DNA of 64,000 bases from Deltaproteobacteria bacterium UBA5205 (GTDB lineage: Bacteria > Desulfobacterota > Syntrophorhabdia > Syntrophorhabdales > Syntrophorhabdaceae). The translations under genes and the position numbers were made by a program. The notes below the pieces were generated by a model. The model was not told the DNA's origin. It saw nothing but the letters and a program-made list of their open reading frames with translations, and searched no databases. Of this stretch, positions 54,072 to 63,700 are shown piece by piece; position 1 is the first letter of the stretch, and each line of letters opens with the position of its first letter. The DNA is taken from positions 106,613 to 170,612 of the forward strand of contig DHVP01000025.1 of NCBI GenBank assembly GCA_002412715.1, in the 5' to 3' direction.

Positions 54072-54200
54072 ATGGTAGACGTGACCGGAATAACGCAGCT
54101 TTCTCAGGAAATCCTCTACAAATGTCTATGTGATCGTGACGGTCTAAATAGATATCTTTACACAACAGTGCTTACCGGGGTCAAATACCCAGGCCCATAA
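54072..54200 (+). pseudogene. Remnant of a HigA-like antitoxin?
   Basis: VDVTGITQLSQEILYKCL and LNRYLYTTVLTGVKYP resemble, with a gap, the HTH of small addiction-module antitoxins (MTQ...LS...LYKAL...TVL.ALG). The link is weak, and no intact neighbour toxin exists. Confidence 0.25.
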
Positions 54201-54361
54201 TGCAACGGGGTCACATGCACAAAAATCCCACTTTCCTTATTGCGGAGTGATTCTTTCTTTAGAACAATCTTGCCGCTCCGTATCAATATCCTGTAAAATG
54301 GATTCAGCACATCATACATCCAGCAAGGCACCATAAAAAGACAGATCAACGAGGAAAAGAA

Positions 54362-54802
54362 TTGAGAAGAGCGAAACACGCCAGAGCATTGAGGCTGGAC
54401 AAGAACTTCACGCCTGTGTCAGTAGATCAAGGAGATGAATTCTATCCAAATGGAATATTTGTATTCAACATCACGAAGATGCTTGAGTATATCGATAACC
54501 ATCGAAACGAATTCATCCCTGCGCCTGCAGCGGTAAAGGATTTTGCGTGTGAATCTCCGTCAATCCGCGATGTTGATTCGGCAGACATTTCCCGACCGGT
54601 TATACTGGCCGAGATAGCCCCGGGCACATACAACCTTATCGACGGACATCACAGGATGGAAAAGGCCCGCAGGGCTGGATTGGAAAACATCATGGCTTAC
54701 AGGGTGCACATGGAACAGCATCTTCAGTTTCTGACCACCCATAAGGCGTATACGGCCTACGTGGAATACTGGAATAGTAAACTGAAGGAAGGGTTTGCCT
54801 GA
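54362..54802 (+). CDS. Small ParB/Srx-like domain protein
   Basis: 146 residues from TTG 54362 (GAGGAAAAG upstream). The core GTYNLIDGHHRMEKARRAG matches the ParB/sulfiredoxin fold signature (DGHHR). The protein is short and has no HTH. Nucleotide-dependent activity is inferred from the fold. It stands in a mobile region, so it may be part of an accessory system. Confidence 0.65.
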   Translation: MRRAKHARALRLDKNFTPVSVDQGDEFYPNGIFVFNITKMLEYIDNHRNEFIPAPAAVKDFACESPSIRDVDSADISRPVILAEIAPGTYNLIDGHHRMEKARRAGLENIMAYRVHMEQHLQFLTTHKAYTAYVEYWNSKLKEGFA

Positions 54803-54859
54803 AGAATGTTGTCGAGTGCTTCATCAATTTGAAGAAGTATCGCGCGAGAAAGGTCTCTG

Positions 54860-55084
54860 TCAAACATAGATGCCTTCTTCGTCAATGCGCTTCTTGAGAA
54901 AAGGATTCATCTTGTCCCTGACACGAATGATGTCCACGCGGCGACGGAGACTGTTTTCGATGTCTTCCTTGATGTGAACAATCAAAAAAGGGTCAGGTGT
55001 TCTGGTTCTGACACAGATGTCAACATCGCTGTCGTCGCGCATCTCACCCCTAGCAACGGAGCCGAAGACACCGAGAGAAATGAT
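54860..55084 (-). pseudogene. Truncated MNT-type nucleotidyltransferase
   Basis: The frame shows SLGVFGSVARGEMRDDSDVDICVRT, the minimal nucleotidyltransferase motif GS...R.DSD.D, then NSLRRRVDIIRVRDKMNPFLKKRIDEEGIYV. The motif's N-terminal helix is missing and the only good start (ATG 55042) cuts the GS motif, so translation would need ATT or ATC at 55081-55084. I treat it as a broken gene. It follows rhuM closely. Confidence 0.6.
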
Positions 55085-55098
55085 GCCATATCATTACT

Positions 55099-56154
55099 TC
55101 ATGGTTGCCTTTTCCCTTTCCGCGGGGGTCTTGATTTGGCGGCAGCTTCCAGGGCCCTGGTCGCATCGCGCTCAGCCTCTGCTTCAAGGAAGGCGCGCCT
55201 GAGCGCTGCAAAGCGGCCGTATTCTTCTTCGGCCTTCGCATCGGCGGCTTCCTTGCTCACTGTCCCGGCGTCGGGAAGGACAGACCGTTCATTGAAGGCC
55301 AGGAACTCATTCAGTTTCGTTTCCCAGTCGCGCAAGAAAACCTGTTTGCGACGACGGGATTGATCCTCTGCGTAATCGAGCCACATGACCACAACCCGGT
55401 TCAACTCCGTAATCTCGTCCCCTGTAAGGTAATTCTTTGCGACGGTGACATCCGTCTTGTGGACTGAACCCCCTTTCCAGGTGGTCAAACCCATGTTCGG
55501 TTTGGTATGGTCGGCCCGTGCTGCAATGAGTTCCGCCGCCGTCTTGCCGGTTGCGGCAAAGTGCAGCTTGTTCTGGATGATTTGAAAGAACTTTGTTGTG
55601 TCCTTGTCGTTGGTTCGGTAGTCGGCGGCAAGGGCGAAAATCTCTCGTACCCGCAGATACATCCTGCGTTCGCTGGCCCGTATATCCCGTATGCGTTCAA
55701 GCAGTTCATCGAAATAGTCAGGCACGGCCGAGCCAGGTATGGGTGGGTTCTTCAGCCTCTCGTCGTCCATGGTGAAACCCTTGACAAGATACTCCCGCAG
55801 GCGGTCCGTAGCCCAGCGGCGAAACTGGGTCCCGCGGGAAGAGCGCACCCGATAGCCTATGGCGAGGATAGCATCAATATTATAGTGTTCAATGACTCGC
55901 GACACCTCTCGCTTGCCTTCCCGGCGAACTATCCGGAATTTCCGGATAGTTGCTTCAGGTACAAGCTCATGGTCATCGTAAATATTCTGAAGGTGCTCGT
56001 TGATTGTTCGCACATCTTTTTGGAATAATTCGGCAATAAGAGCCTGGCTCAGCCACAGAGTTTCTTCGGTAAATCGACATTCAATCCGTGTCCGGCCATC
56101 TTCGGTCTGATACAGGACTATCTCGCCTCTAGGTGCAACGTTCTGGTCTTCCAT
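55099..56154 (-). CDS. RhuM family protein
   Basis: 351 residues from ATG 56154, behind a perfect AAGGAGG. Landmarks: GEIVLYQTEDGRTRIECRFTEETLWLSQALIAELFQ, VRTINEHLQNIYDDHEL, VIEHYNIDAILAIGYRVRSSRGTQFRRWATDRLREYLVKGF, which define RhuM (virulence-related DNA-binding-like) proteins. The C-terminal half is helical and charged. The role is unknown; such proteins often lie next to toxin-antitoxin or restriction genes, as here with an MNT fragment. Confidence 0.88.
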   Translation of the reverse strand: MEDQNVAPRGEIVLYQTEDGRTRIECRFTEETLWLSQALIAELFQKDVRTINEHLQNIYDDHELVPEATIRKFRIVRREGKREVSRVIEHYNIDAILAIGYRVRSSRGTQFRRWATDRLREYLVKGFTMDDERLKNPPIPGSAVPDYFDELLERIRDIRASERRMYLRVREIFALAADYRTNDKDTTKFFQIIQNKLHFAATGKTAAELIAARADHTKPNMGLTTWKGGSVHKTDVTVAKNYLTGDEITELNRVVVMWLDYAEDQSRRRKQVFLRDWETKLNEFLAFNERSVLPDAGTVSKEAADAKAEEEYGRFAALRRAFLEAEAERDATRALEAAAKSRPPRKGKRQP

Positions 56155-56198
56155 ATAGCCCTCCTTGCCCGCCGAAGATACCTGGGGGTCTTGAACCA

Positions 56199-57047
56199 TC
56201 ACTTCTTATCCCCGCCCCTCTTCAGGACCTTGCTCACCGTCGTGTAGTGGATATGAAGATGGTCCGCTATGTCCTTCAGCGTGTAGCCCCAGGAGACGGC
56301 AGTGGCGATCGCCTCGTCCCTCGCCTTCCTATCCCCTCCTTCCGCCGGGAAGAGTTCAGGGAGTAAGGGCCTCCCCGCATACCGCTGGGACCGGGGGATC
56401 TCCCTCACCGCCTGGTCAAACACCTTCCGGGCATTCTCGATGAAGGCCATGCCACCAAGGAATATCTGCCCCTTCAGGTCTTTCCAGGGGGATTCGCGGG
56501 TGATCCCCTCGTTGACGAAGAGGGTGTAGAGCTTCTGGGCCCTTCTCCTTGTGGAACCGAACTGCGCGAGGACCCAATCGGTCGACAGCCAGGAAGGTAC
56601 ATCATCGATGCCGGCGGTGGGACGATAACTGCTCCACATCCAGTCCTTCGGGTCCTCTACCATTTTGGCACGTATCGGGTTGAGGGCGACATAGCGGACA
56701 AGCTCCAGAAGATAGCTGTCCCTGTCGACGATGATCGCCTTGTACCTCCCCTGGAAGACATGGCCCGTCTTCGAGTGCATAAAGTTGTACCTCTGCGTGT
56801 AGATACCGTTGAGCTGTCTCATGCCTTCCGAGAGGTTCCCTTCGGGTGTCTCTATGACGAGGTGGTAGTGGTTGTCCATAAGGCAGTAGGCATGGCAGAC
56901 AAAGTGGAACCTTTCTATGACCTGGCTAAGAAGGTTCAAGAAATCCTTCCTGTCACGGTCGTTCCTGAATATCTTCTGCTTCGCGTTCCCCCTCGATGTG
57001 ACGTGATAGAGGGCACCGGGATACTCTATGCGCAGGGGACGTGCCAT
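56199..57047 (-). CDS. REP-associated tyrosine transposase (RAYT)
   Basis: 282 residues of the TnpA_REP/Y1 family: ARPLRIEYPGALYHVTSRGN at the start, HUH metal motif in LMDNHYHLVIE, catalytic Tyr in the downstream helix (IYTQRYNF), GHVFQGRYKAIIVDRDSYLLELVRYVALNPIRA. The C-terminal extension has an HTH-like segment (AVSWGYTLKDIADHLHIHYTTVSKVL), as in the family's longer members. It can move REP-type repeats, consistent with the dispersed A and B repeats around it. Confidence 0.93.
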   Translation of the reverse strand: MARPLRIEYPGALYHVTSRGNAKQKIFRNDRDRKDFLNLLSQVIERFHFVCHAYCLMDNHYHLVIETPEGNLSEGMRQLNGIYTQRYNFMHSKTGHVFQGRYKAIIVDRDSYLLELVRYVALNPIRAKMVEDPKDWMWSSYRPTAGIDDVPSWLSTDWVLAQFGSTRRRAQKLYTLFVNEGITRESPWKDLKGQIFLGGMAFIENARKVFDQAVREIPRSQRYAGRPLLPELFPAEGGDRKARDEAIATAVSWGYTLKDIADHLHIHYTTVSKVLKRGGDKK

Positions 57048-57096
57048 GGAGAGAGCATATCACGGGAAAAGTGATAATTCAAGACCTGACCCCAAG

Positions 57097-57198
57097 GGTC
57101 TTTTCGGCCCCCAACAAACCATAGACAAGGTGCCCTACAAAGGCGAAGGTCTTTTCGGCCCCCAACAAACCATAGACAAGGTGCCCTACAAAGGCGAA
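57097..57198. repeat. Tandem 51-bp direct repeat, two copies
   Basis: Unit from 57097 (GGTCTTTTCGGCCCCCAACA... to AAAGGCGAA) is repeated exactly at 57148-57198. Lies just upstream of the RAYT gene start; a GACCTGACCCC core (57082-57092) of another repeat type precedes it. It may be an integration scar or RAYT-related site. Confidence 0.85.
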
Positions 57199-57452
57199 AA
57201 TAGTGACGATGGGACCGGGCGCGACCAGACTTGCACATTGACAATATTTCCTGCAGCACAAGAGGCATGGAAGCAAAGCAGTTCCCAAAGGTAAAGACAT
57301 CGATTGATCATGAGAAGAGCCATTCTAAATAGGTCAAGACGGCTAGAATATACGCATATCAACAAGTATCTTATCGAAAAGCTATACAAAACTGATTAGG
57401 GTGGATGCAGCCGCCATCTTCACCCTAGATAACGTTGTTAAGACCAAGGCTT
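57199..57452. other. Gap, nothing recognised
   Basis: About 250 bp between the tandem repeat and the ferredoxin gene; no coding or RNA feature was recognised. Confidence 0.4.
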
Positions 57453-57734
57453 TTACAAAGCAGCCGGAGGCGCCGAAAGATCGTACCTACTCATTAGAAA
57501 GATGGCCTTGGTCGGACATGCGACCATGCAAGCGCCATCGCTGATACAGTTTTCGGGATGAACGGGCCTGGCGACCCCATCCACAATATCCAATACGGTC
57601 GGCCCAAGTTTCCTGCACAGGTTAACGCAATTCCTGCACCCCATGCAGCGAACGGGGCTGATTTCCGGTATGTTGCCTTTCGCAAATGTCCTGCCGAACG
57701 CTTCAACCGTTTCCACCTCAAGCTTTTTACTCAT
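57453..57734 (-). CDS. Ferredoxin with one altered cluster ligand
   Basis: 93 residues, AGGAGGG before ATG 57734. First cluster motif CMGCRNCVNLC is complete. The second, NCISDGACMVACP, has Asp where the second Cys of C..C..C...CP is usual. The family then assembles a [3Fe-4S] or labile [4Fe-4S] cluster at this site, as known from archaeal ferredoxins with the same Asp. Electron transfer role; partner unknown. Confidence 0.85.
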   Translation of the reverse strand: MSKKLEVETVEAFGRTFAKGNIPEISPVRCMGCRNCVNLCRKLGPTVLDIVDGVARPVHPENCISDGACMVACPTKAIFLMSRYDLSAPPAAL

Positions 57735-58030
57735 AATAACCCTCCTAATTCATTATATTTGTTCTTTTCATTACTCCTCTGAACCCGACGCTCGTAGCAT
57801 CTTGTCAAAATGAACCGAATTACTAAATGATAAACAAAGATCATCTTTGATATCCGAAATCAATATGTCAAGGCGCTGGTCATATCGCGTGTAACGACAT
57901 TCCTCAACACAATACCCCTCCGAGACGACCGGGCCTGTCCTGGGGCCTGGCGCATCAGGATCACCTTCGGTATTATTCCCAGTAACTTCAAACTGGCATA
58001 TTGCTGCCGCCGGCCTCGATGGAGGCTCTT
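57735..58030. other. Intergenic region, nothing recognised
   Basis: About 300 bp, fairly AT-rich, between the ferredoxin gene and the small gene at 58031. No gene was found. Confidence 0.4.
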
Positions 58031-58231
58031 TCAGAGTTCCTCCCCGTTGCCGATCTCAATAGGGACGTTCTTATTGTCGATGCCATACAAATCGGGAAGT
58101 TCCTGGGCAATCCCCGGGGTTTCGATAGTGATGCGGCAATGCCTGCCGTTCATGAAGCCTTCTATCTTGACCATATCCGGTGGGATCTGGTATAGCCCGG
58201 CGCCCTTGATCTTTCCTTCAAATTTCAACAT
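58031..58231 (-). CDS. Small hypothetical protein
   Basis: 66 residues from ATG 58231, with AAGGGGGT upstream. MLKFEGKIKGAGLYQIPPDM, then VKIEGFMNGRHCRITIETPG, looks like a small beta-rich fold. No family was recognised. Confidence 0.5.
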   Translation of the reverse strand: MLKFEGKIKGAGLYQIPPDMVKIEGFMNGRHCRITIETPGIAQELPDLYGIDNKNVPIEIGNGEEL

Positions 58232-58474
58232 TGCATACCCCCTTCATCTACCGCTGCGGTATCCATGAGACCGCTTCGATGCTAGCGAATTTGTTAATTG
58301 TCATATATTGTGGTCATCAAGCCATGTTGTCAACCACATGGAAAATACATGGTTCACATTCTTTAAAGAAATCGGAAGGATACAATGAGTCTTTTTTCGA
58401 CTGGCGTTGCGTAGTGCTCAGGTGCGCGTTGCTGGTTTCTTGAAACCAACTTCCATACGGCATTTAGGGGAGGA

Positions 58475-58873
58475 TTGAATTTTAACCCGGGCAAGGACCG
58501 ACCGCCGTGGATGGAATGCCGAAAGCCAAGGACGATGTTCAGCTCCTTCACGTCGGTCACGCTCTTTCTTCAGTTCTTTGGGGCATCGGGTAAGAGGACC
58601 ATCGAGGAGATCGAACACTTGGACCTTGAAGCCTTTATCGAACACGAGCAGGACCGCGGTATGTACATCTCGACGGTGAAGGTACGCATGGCCTCCATCG
58701 TTGCCTTCCTGTACTTCCTCATGGAGCAGGATGTCGTCTCCCCCGCGCTCCTTGAACGAACGATCAAGCTGTACTACATCAGGAAAGCGCGATTGAAGCA
58801 CAAGGGGTATACGGTCGGAGAGCTTGGCAAGGTGCGCCTATGGCCAGGTTTGAGGTGTCAAGGACCAGGTTAA
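58475..58873 (+). pseudogene. Phage-integrase N-terminal (SAM-like) fragment
   Basis: FLQFFGASGKRTIEEIEHLDLEAFIEHE and YISTVKVRMASIVAFLYFLMEQ are the N-terminal SAM-like domain of a tyrosine recombinase (XerC/D type). The catalytic domain is absent: the frame runs into IS21-like end repeats at 58865. The gene was evidently cut by that element. Confidence 0.6.
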
Positions 58874-58906
58874 TTCCCCACTACCGGGGCCAGGGTAATT
58901 CCCCAC
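58865..58906. repeat. IS21-type end repeats
   Basis: CCAGGTTAATTCCCCAC (58865-58881) and CCAGGGTAATTCCCCAC (58890-58906), 25 bp apart. Multiple short direct repeats with ATTCCCCAC are typical of IS21-family ends. It marks the edge of the istB remnant. Confidence 0.65.
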
Positions 58907-58927
58907 TTTTGCCGGATGAGCGGCTCA

Positions 58928-59119
58928 TTATTTGTTGTTTCCCGGGTTCAATTTCTTCCTGTATGTGTCCCCATCATCAACCATGATGTGGTGGGCATGA
59001 TGGCTTAGCCGGTCGAGCGCCGAGTTTGCCATGACCGGATCCGGGAAGAGCGCCACCCAGTCCTGCGGCGGCCGGTTGCTGGTGATGAGGATGGATGATC
59101 TCAGATGCCTCTCCGTCAC
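58928..59119 (-). pseudogene. IS21 helper ATPase IstB, C-terminal fragment
   Basis: VTERHLRSSILITSNRPPQDW, ALFPDPVMANSALDRLSHHAH and HIMVDDGDTYRKKLNPG match the C-terminal end of IstB. The ATPase N-terminal part is missing. With the end repeats at 58865 this is a partial IS21 copy. Confidence 0.7.
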
Positions 59120-59196
59120 AACCTTGATAAAGATATCTCCCGGCTAACGTCCTGGTTAAGTCGTTAGCATCCAAGTCAGGTGGGTAAACACCAGGT

Positions 59197-59646
59197 TCAG
59201 GTATCCTGTCGGATTTCCCGACTGATAACCAACAAAGGTACCCTGGCATGTCTGATGACGTTCTCGGAGACAGAACCCAGGAACATTTCTTTGATGTTTG
59301 ATTTTCCGTGGGAACCTACAACGATGATGGAAACTTTTTCCTCTGCCGCTGCCATCATAATCTCCGTGAATGGTTTTCCTGTCTTCACTTGTAGCTTTAC
59401 GCGGAAACCCTCCGCAATCATCTCTGCCTCAACGGCAGCCATATCTTTCGCTATCTCATTTTCCATATGTGCCGTGATCTGGAGATACTGATCAGAGGCC
59501 CTGGAGAGCACCAGCAACTCCTTTTCATCAATCACGTGGAGGATGATCACTTCCTGCGCTCCTGCACCCTTCAACTGTTTGATGTACTTTACTGCTTTCT
59601 GTGACGCATCTGAGAAATCGGTTGGGAATAGAATCTTCTTGAACAT
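59197..59646 (-). CDS. Universal stress protein (UspA family)
   Basis: 149 residues. KKILFPTDFSDASQKAVKYIKQL at the start, VIILHVIDEKEL, and the ATP loop IIVVGSHGKSNIKEMFLGSVSENVIRHARVPLLVI, intact G-2x-G-9x-G(S) form. AGGAGGTAATTC precedes ATG 59646. It probably binds ATP, in contrast to the altered loop of the protein at 19696. Confidence 0.92.
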   Translation of the reverse strand: MFKKILFPTDFSDASQKAVKYIKQLKGAGAQEVIILHVIDEKELLVLSRASDQYLQITAHMENEIAKDMAAVEAEMIAEGFRVKLQVKTGKPFTEIMMAAAEEKVSIIVVGSHGKSNIKEMFLGSVSENVIRHARVPLLVISREIRQDT

Positions 59647-59737
59647 TTTGAATTACCTCCTGATTTAGAATATAGAATGGCAATGCCAGTTAATCAAGGT
59701 GGAGTCCAGGCGCAAGGAGACCAGGGAGTTGGATTGG

Positions 59738-59775
59738 GGGACCCTTGGGGACGCCCTTCACATTTTCACATTCCG
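59738..59775 (+). repeat. Dispersed repeat A, partial
   Basis: GGGGGACCCTTGGGGACGCC followed by CTTCACATTTTCACATTCC. The core is diverged but the CTTC.CATTTTC tail is intact. The plus-strand side of the 59.6-60.7 kb cluster of repeats. Confidence 0.6.
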
Positions 59776-59909
59776 CATCCGTGCAAGATCAAATGAACAT
59801 GGTGTAAACATGGAATCTGAAAATCCGAAAAGAGGCATGGTCGTTGTTGACATTCTCGGGAGAGAGGAATAACATTTGCCTAATACCACCGACAACGATC
59901 ATTGCTCGC

Positions 59910-60182
59910 TCAAACCTGGTGGTAAGAAGAATGTGAAAATCTGAAGGGCGTCCCCAAAGTTGCTCTGAAGGGATGATGTACTCCTTCTCCATGTTGCCGC
60001 CAAAAAGCCACACCATCGTCAAGGTAACCGAATATCTGTGGCAGCGTCTTTTCGATGCTCGCATCGTAATTAGCATCAAGGCCCACGAAGAGAAAGAGCG
60101 CCTCAAAAGGGTCAGCGCCCTGCCAGGGCTTTTCCCGGAAATGTGCTTTCAATCTCTCTGACGGGTGGAGTTGATAAGACAT
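59910..60182 (-). pseudogene. Truncated conserved protein cut by repeat A
   Basis: From ATG 60182 (AAGGATCTGAAA upstream) the frame reads HPSERLKAHFREKPWQGADP, FEALFLFVGLDANYDASIEK, LPQIFGYLDDGVAFWRQHGE and GVHHPF, which I recognise as the start of a longer conserved protein, possibly related to uracil-DNA-glycosylase-type folds. At about residue 70 it enters repeat A (59924-59964) and ends soon after. The rest of the gene is missing. Confidence 0.45.
59924..59964 (-). repeat. Dispersed repeat A
   Basis: Minus strand: AGCAACTTTGGGGACGCCCTT followed by CAGATTTTCACATTCTT. Immediately after the truncated frame. Confidence 0.75.
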
Positions 60183-60710
60183 TTTCAGATCCTTTCATGG
60201 ATAGACTGTTTGGGTCACCCATAGGCTCCCGTATCTCCCTGATTTCGATACCTGCACACAGCAGAAAAGAATGTGAAGATCCGAAGGGCGTCCCCGAAGT
60301 TCATCCTCCGATGCCGGTCTGATGAATGCCTGTACCGAGCTGCCGGGATGCATGGTGTGTTGCAGGATCGGTTTGGGCAACAGGCCGTAAAGATTTGACC
60401 CCAATTCCATTGCAATTCCAAGCAATTCCACCTGCCATTGCCGACGGCCTCTACAATCTCCTGTTTGCAGACAAGACCGGAATCAATAATATGATAACAA
60501 CGAAGAAGCCCGAATTTCAGCTATACTTCAGCTTCTGGGAAGAGGCGGGGTAAAAAACTGGGAAAACTTCAGCTGTATTTACCTTTGACTAATGTCCCGC
60601 AAAGTTATACGATTCTTTTAAATCTCTTCCACATCATTGCCAGAGCATAAAGGATGGTCTCCAGCTTCTTGTTGACAGCATGACTGTTTGTCCTGAAAGG
60701 GGGATGCTGT
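60183..60710. other. Gap with repeat A and an autotransporter leader
   Basis: About 530 bp. Repeat A on the minus strand (60262-60302, TTCGGGGACGCCCTTCGGAT). GGGGTCAAATC (minus-strand sense of 60391-60401) is another recurring core. AAGGGGG lies before the autotransporter start ATG 60711. A minus-strand frame around 60410-60300 (YGLLPKPILQHTMHPG) has no family. Confidence 0.5.
60262..60302 (-). repeat. Dispersed repeat A
   Basis: Minus strand: GAACTTCGGGGACGCCCTTC followed by GGATCTTCACATTCTTTTCTG. Close relative of the copies at 44661 and 59924. Confidence 0.75.
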
Positions 60711-63700
60711 ATGAGAGTGTTCCATGCGGGCATCATTGCGTCATGGGCCGGACTGATGCTGGCCGGTCTGCTGGTGACGGCGGCGCCGTTGCGGGCTGTT
60801 GACTTATCGGGTACAAATCCCGAAGGTTCCACCCTGCACCTTACCGGCGACAACACGATCACGACGAGTTACGCGAATGACGGATCCCTTCAGCTGGACT
60901 GGGGGGCCGCGACGACCCTGACCAATACGGGGGACTTCAGCAATAATGGTACACTGCTTAATTTCGGACCGGTGACCAATAACGGCACGTTGAATAATAC
61001 GGGCGGTTGGACCGCGGCCGCTGGCGGCCCTGTGACCAATAACGGCACGTTGAATAATACGGGCTCACTGTCGTTCAATGACACTATGACCAACCACGGC
61101 ACGCTGGTCAACTCCTGCGAAATCTATGCAGGCTCAGATCTCTTTAATAAATCCGGAGCTACCCTCATCAACTCGGGAACGCTCCGGGTTGATATGGGGT
61201 ATATATGGGTAAACGAGTCTTCGGCTTCATACACCGGCACCGGTTCGGTTTCGTTGACCTACGGTATGCTCCGCAACCATTCAACGCTGAATATATCCAC
61301 TCTGGACGCCTGGGGTTATACCGCGTGGGGTTGTGACGCCAGGATCGCAGGGGATGGCGCGACGGTCATAACGACAGCCAGCGTGATGGAAGATTACCTC
61401 AACTATACCGGCGCCGGCGCCGGCGCGAGCCTTTCGTTCGGCACCCTCAATCTCCGGGGAGGCAATTTCAACAACAGTTCGGCCCTCACGGTGGGGATCA
61501 CCACGGCGTCCGCGGGAAGCGGCTTTACCGGCACCATCTCGGGCGGCAGCATCACCCTCGCCAATACCGACGTGAACGGCACCCTCACCGTGAGCTCCGC
61601 CATAACCGGCAGCGGTTCTCTCACGAAGACCGGCACGGGGACACTCGTGCTCACCGGTACCAATACATACGCCGGCGGGACTGTCATCAATGCGGGACGC
61701 GTGAGTGTCGGCAGCGACGCGAACCTCGGGGATGCCTCGGGAGGGCTCACCTTCGGTGGAGGGACGCTCCTTGCCACCGGGAGCTTCACCTCGGGCCGGT
61801 CCGTCACTCTCAATTCGGGAGGAGGCGCCTTCGACACGAACGGCAACAGCCTGACCCTCACCGGGAACATCTCGGGTGACGGCTCCGTCATCAAGACAGG
61901 CTCTGGGACGCTCACCGTTGCCGGAACGAACACCTACGCGGGGGCGACGACGATAAACGCGGGCACCCTGAAGCTCGGGGCGGCCGACACGCTCCCTGCC
62001 GGAGGGGCCGTCACACTGGCGGATACAGCCGGGGCCGCCCTCCATCTCAATGATCTCAACCAGACGATCGGGTCCCTCTCCGGGGGAGGGGCGGCAGGCG
62101 GCACCATCACCCTGGGATCGGGGACGCTCACCGTCGGCGGCTCATCGGCGACAACCTATGCCGGTGCCATAAACGGGACCGGCTCCCTCGTGAAGCAGGG
62201 TACGGGAACGCTGGCTCTCACGGGGGCAAACACATACACGGGAGCAACGGCCGTCCTGGGCGGGAAGCTTTCCGTGAACGGCACCATCACGAGCCCCGTC
62301 ATCATGAACGGCTCGGGTACCCTCTGCGGCTCGGGCACGATAACCGGCAACGTCACCAACTCCGGTACCCTCGCCCCGGGCAACTCCATCGGCACCCTCA
62401 CGATCACCGGCGACTATACCCAGAACGCGGGGTCAACGTACGTGGTGGAGGTGAATACAGCGGGTCAGTCGGACAAGCTCGTGGTGACGGGTACGGCCAC
62501 ATTGAACGGCGGCACCGTCTTAGTCCTTGCAGGATCCGGCCTGTATAAACTTGCCACGAACTACACCTACACCATCCTCACCGCGGGGAGCGTGGCGGGG
62601 AAGTTCGGCAGTGTCACGAGCAACCTCGCCTTCCTCACCCCCTCCTTAAGCTACGACCCGACGAACGTCTACCTGCTCCTCACCAGAAACTCCACGGATT
62701 TTGCCGATGTGGCCGCGGGTTCCAACCAGTACTCCGTGGCATCCGCCCTCGACAGGATATCGGGCGGCTCATCAGGAGACATGGCAGATGCCATGAACAC
62801 GCTCCTCGGTTTCTCCGCCCCCTCCGCCCGGGGAGCCTACGACGAGATGGGGGGCCTTACCCACACCGCCCTCACCGGTGCCTCCCTCTTTTCCTTCCGG
62901 GGGTACATGAACGTCCTGTCGGGGAGAATGAGAGGGTTCATCTCCGGGGGACCGCGGTCGTCCTTCGCCGGTCGTCCCGCCATGCTCGCCTCCCGCACGG
63001 ACACGGGCTCCGATGCGGGCAACACCCTCATAGCGGCCCTTGCGAACGCGGCGGGAAACGGCGATCCCTCCTCCCGGGGCCTCTGGGGTGAGGGCTACGG
63101 GAGCTTAGGGCGCAGGAGGGGCAACGACATATCCTCCCGCTACGACTCCGACATGGCCGGGTTCGCGGCAGGCTTCGACAGGCAGATAGGTCTCTCTCTC
63201 CTTATCGGCACATCTCTTGGGTACTCCCACACGAAGGTGGACATGAAGGACCTCTCGGACAGTGCCACCATATCTTCCTACCAGGGCTCCCTCTACGGCA
63301 TCTATAAGGTCGATCCCTTCTACCTCTCCGGCATCGCCGCATACGGGTACAACCGCTACGACACGAAACGGGACATATCCTTCGGGACCGTATCGAGAAG
63401 GGCGAAGGCCTCCTACGCCGGTCAGACCCTGGGAGGATACCTGGAAGGGGGATACCGCATAACCACCCCTTCACTCGACATCATCCCCCTTGCATCCCTC
63501 ACCGGTATCTACCTCATGCGGGACGGATTCACCGAGAGAAATGCGGGGGCCTTAAGTCTCAACGCGGGTTCCGATACCACCACCTCCCTCATGTCTTCCC
63601 TTGGTGTGAGGCTCACGAAGGACTACGGGGTGCAATCAGGCACCCTCACCCCCGAGTTCAGGGTCACCTGGGACCACGAGTTCATGAACGGCGACTACGC

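Noticed and set aside
57097..57198. A CRISPR array
   Set aside because: Only two directly abutting copies without spacers, so a tandem duplication.
60300..60410. Minus-strand frame YGLLPKPILQHTMHPGSSVQ as a gene
   Set aside because: Too short, no family, and interrupted by repeat A.
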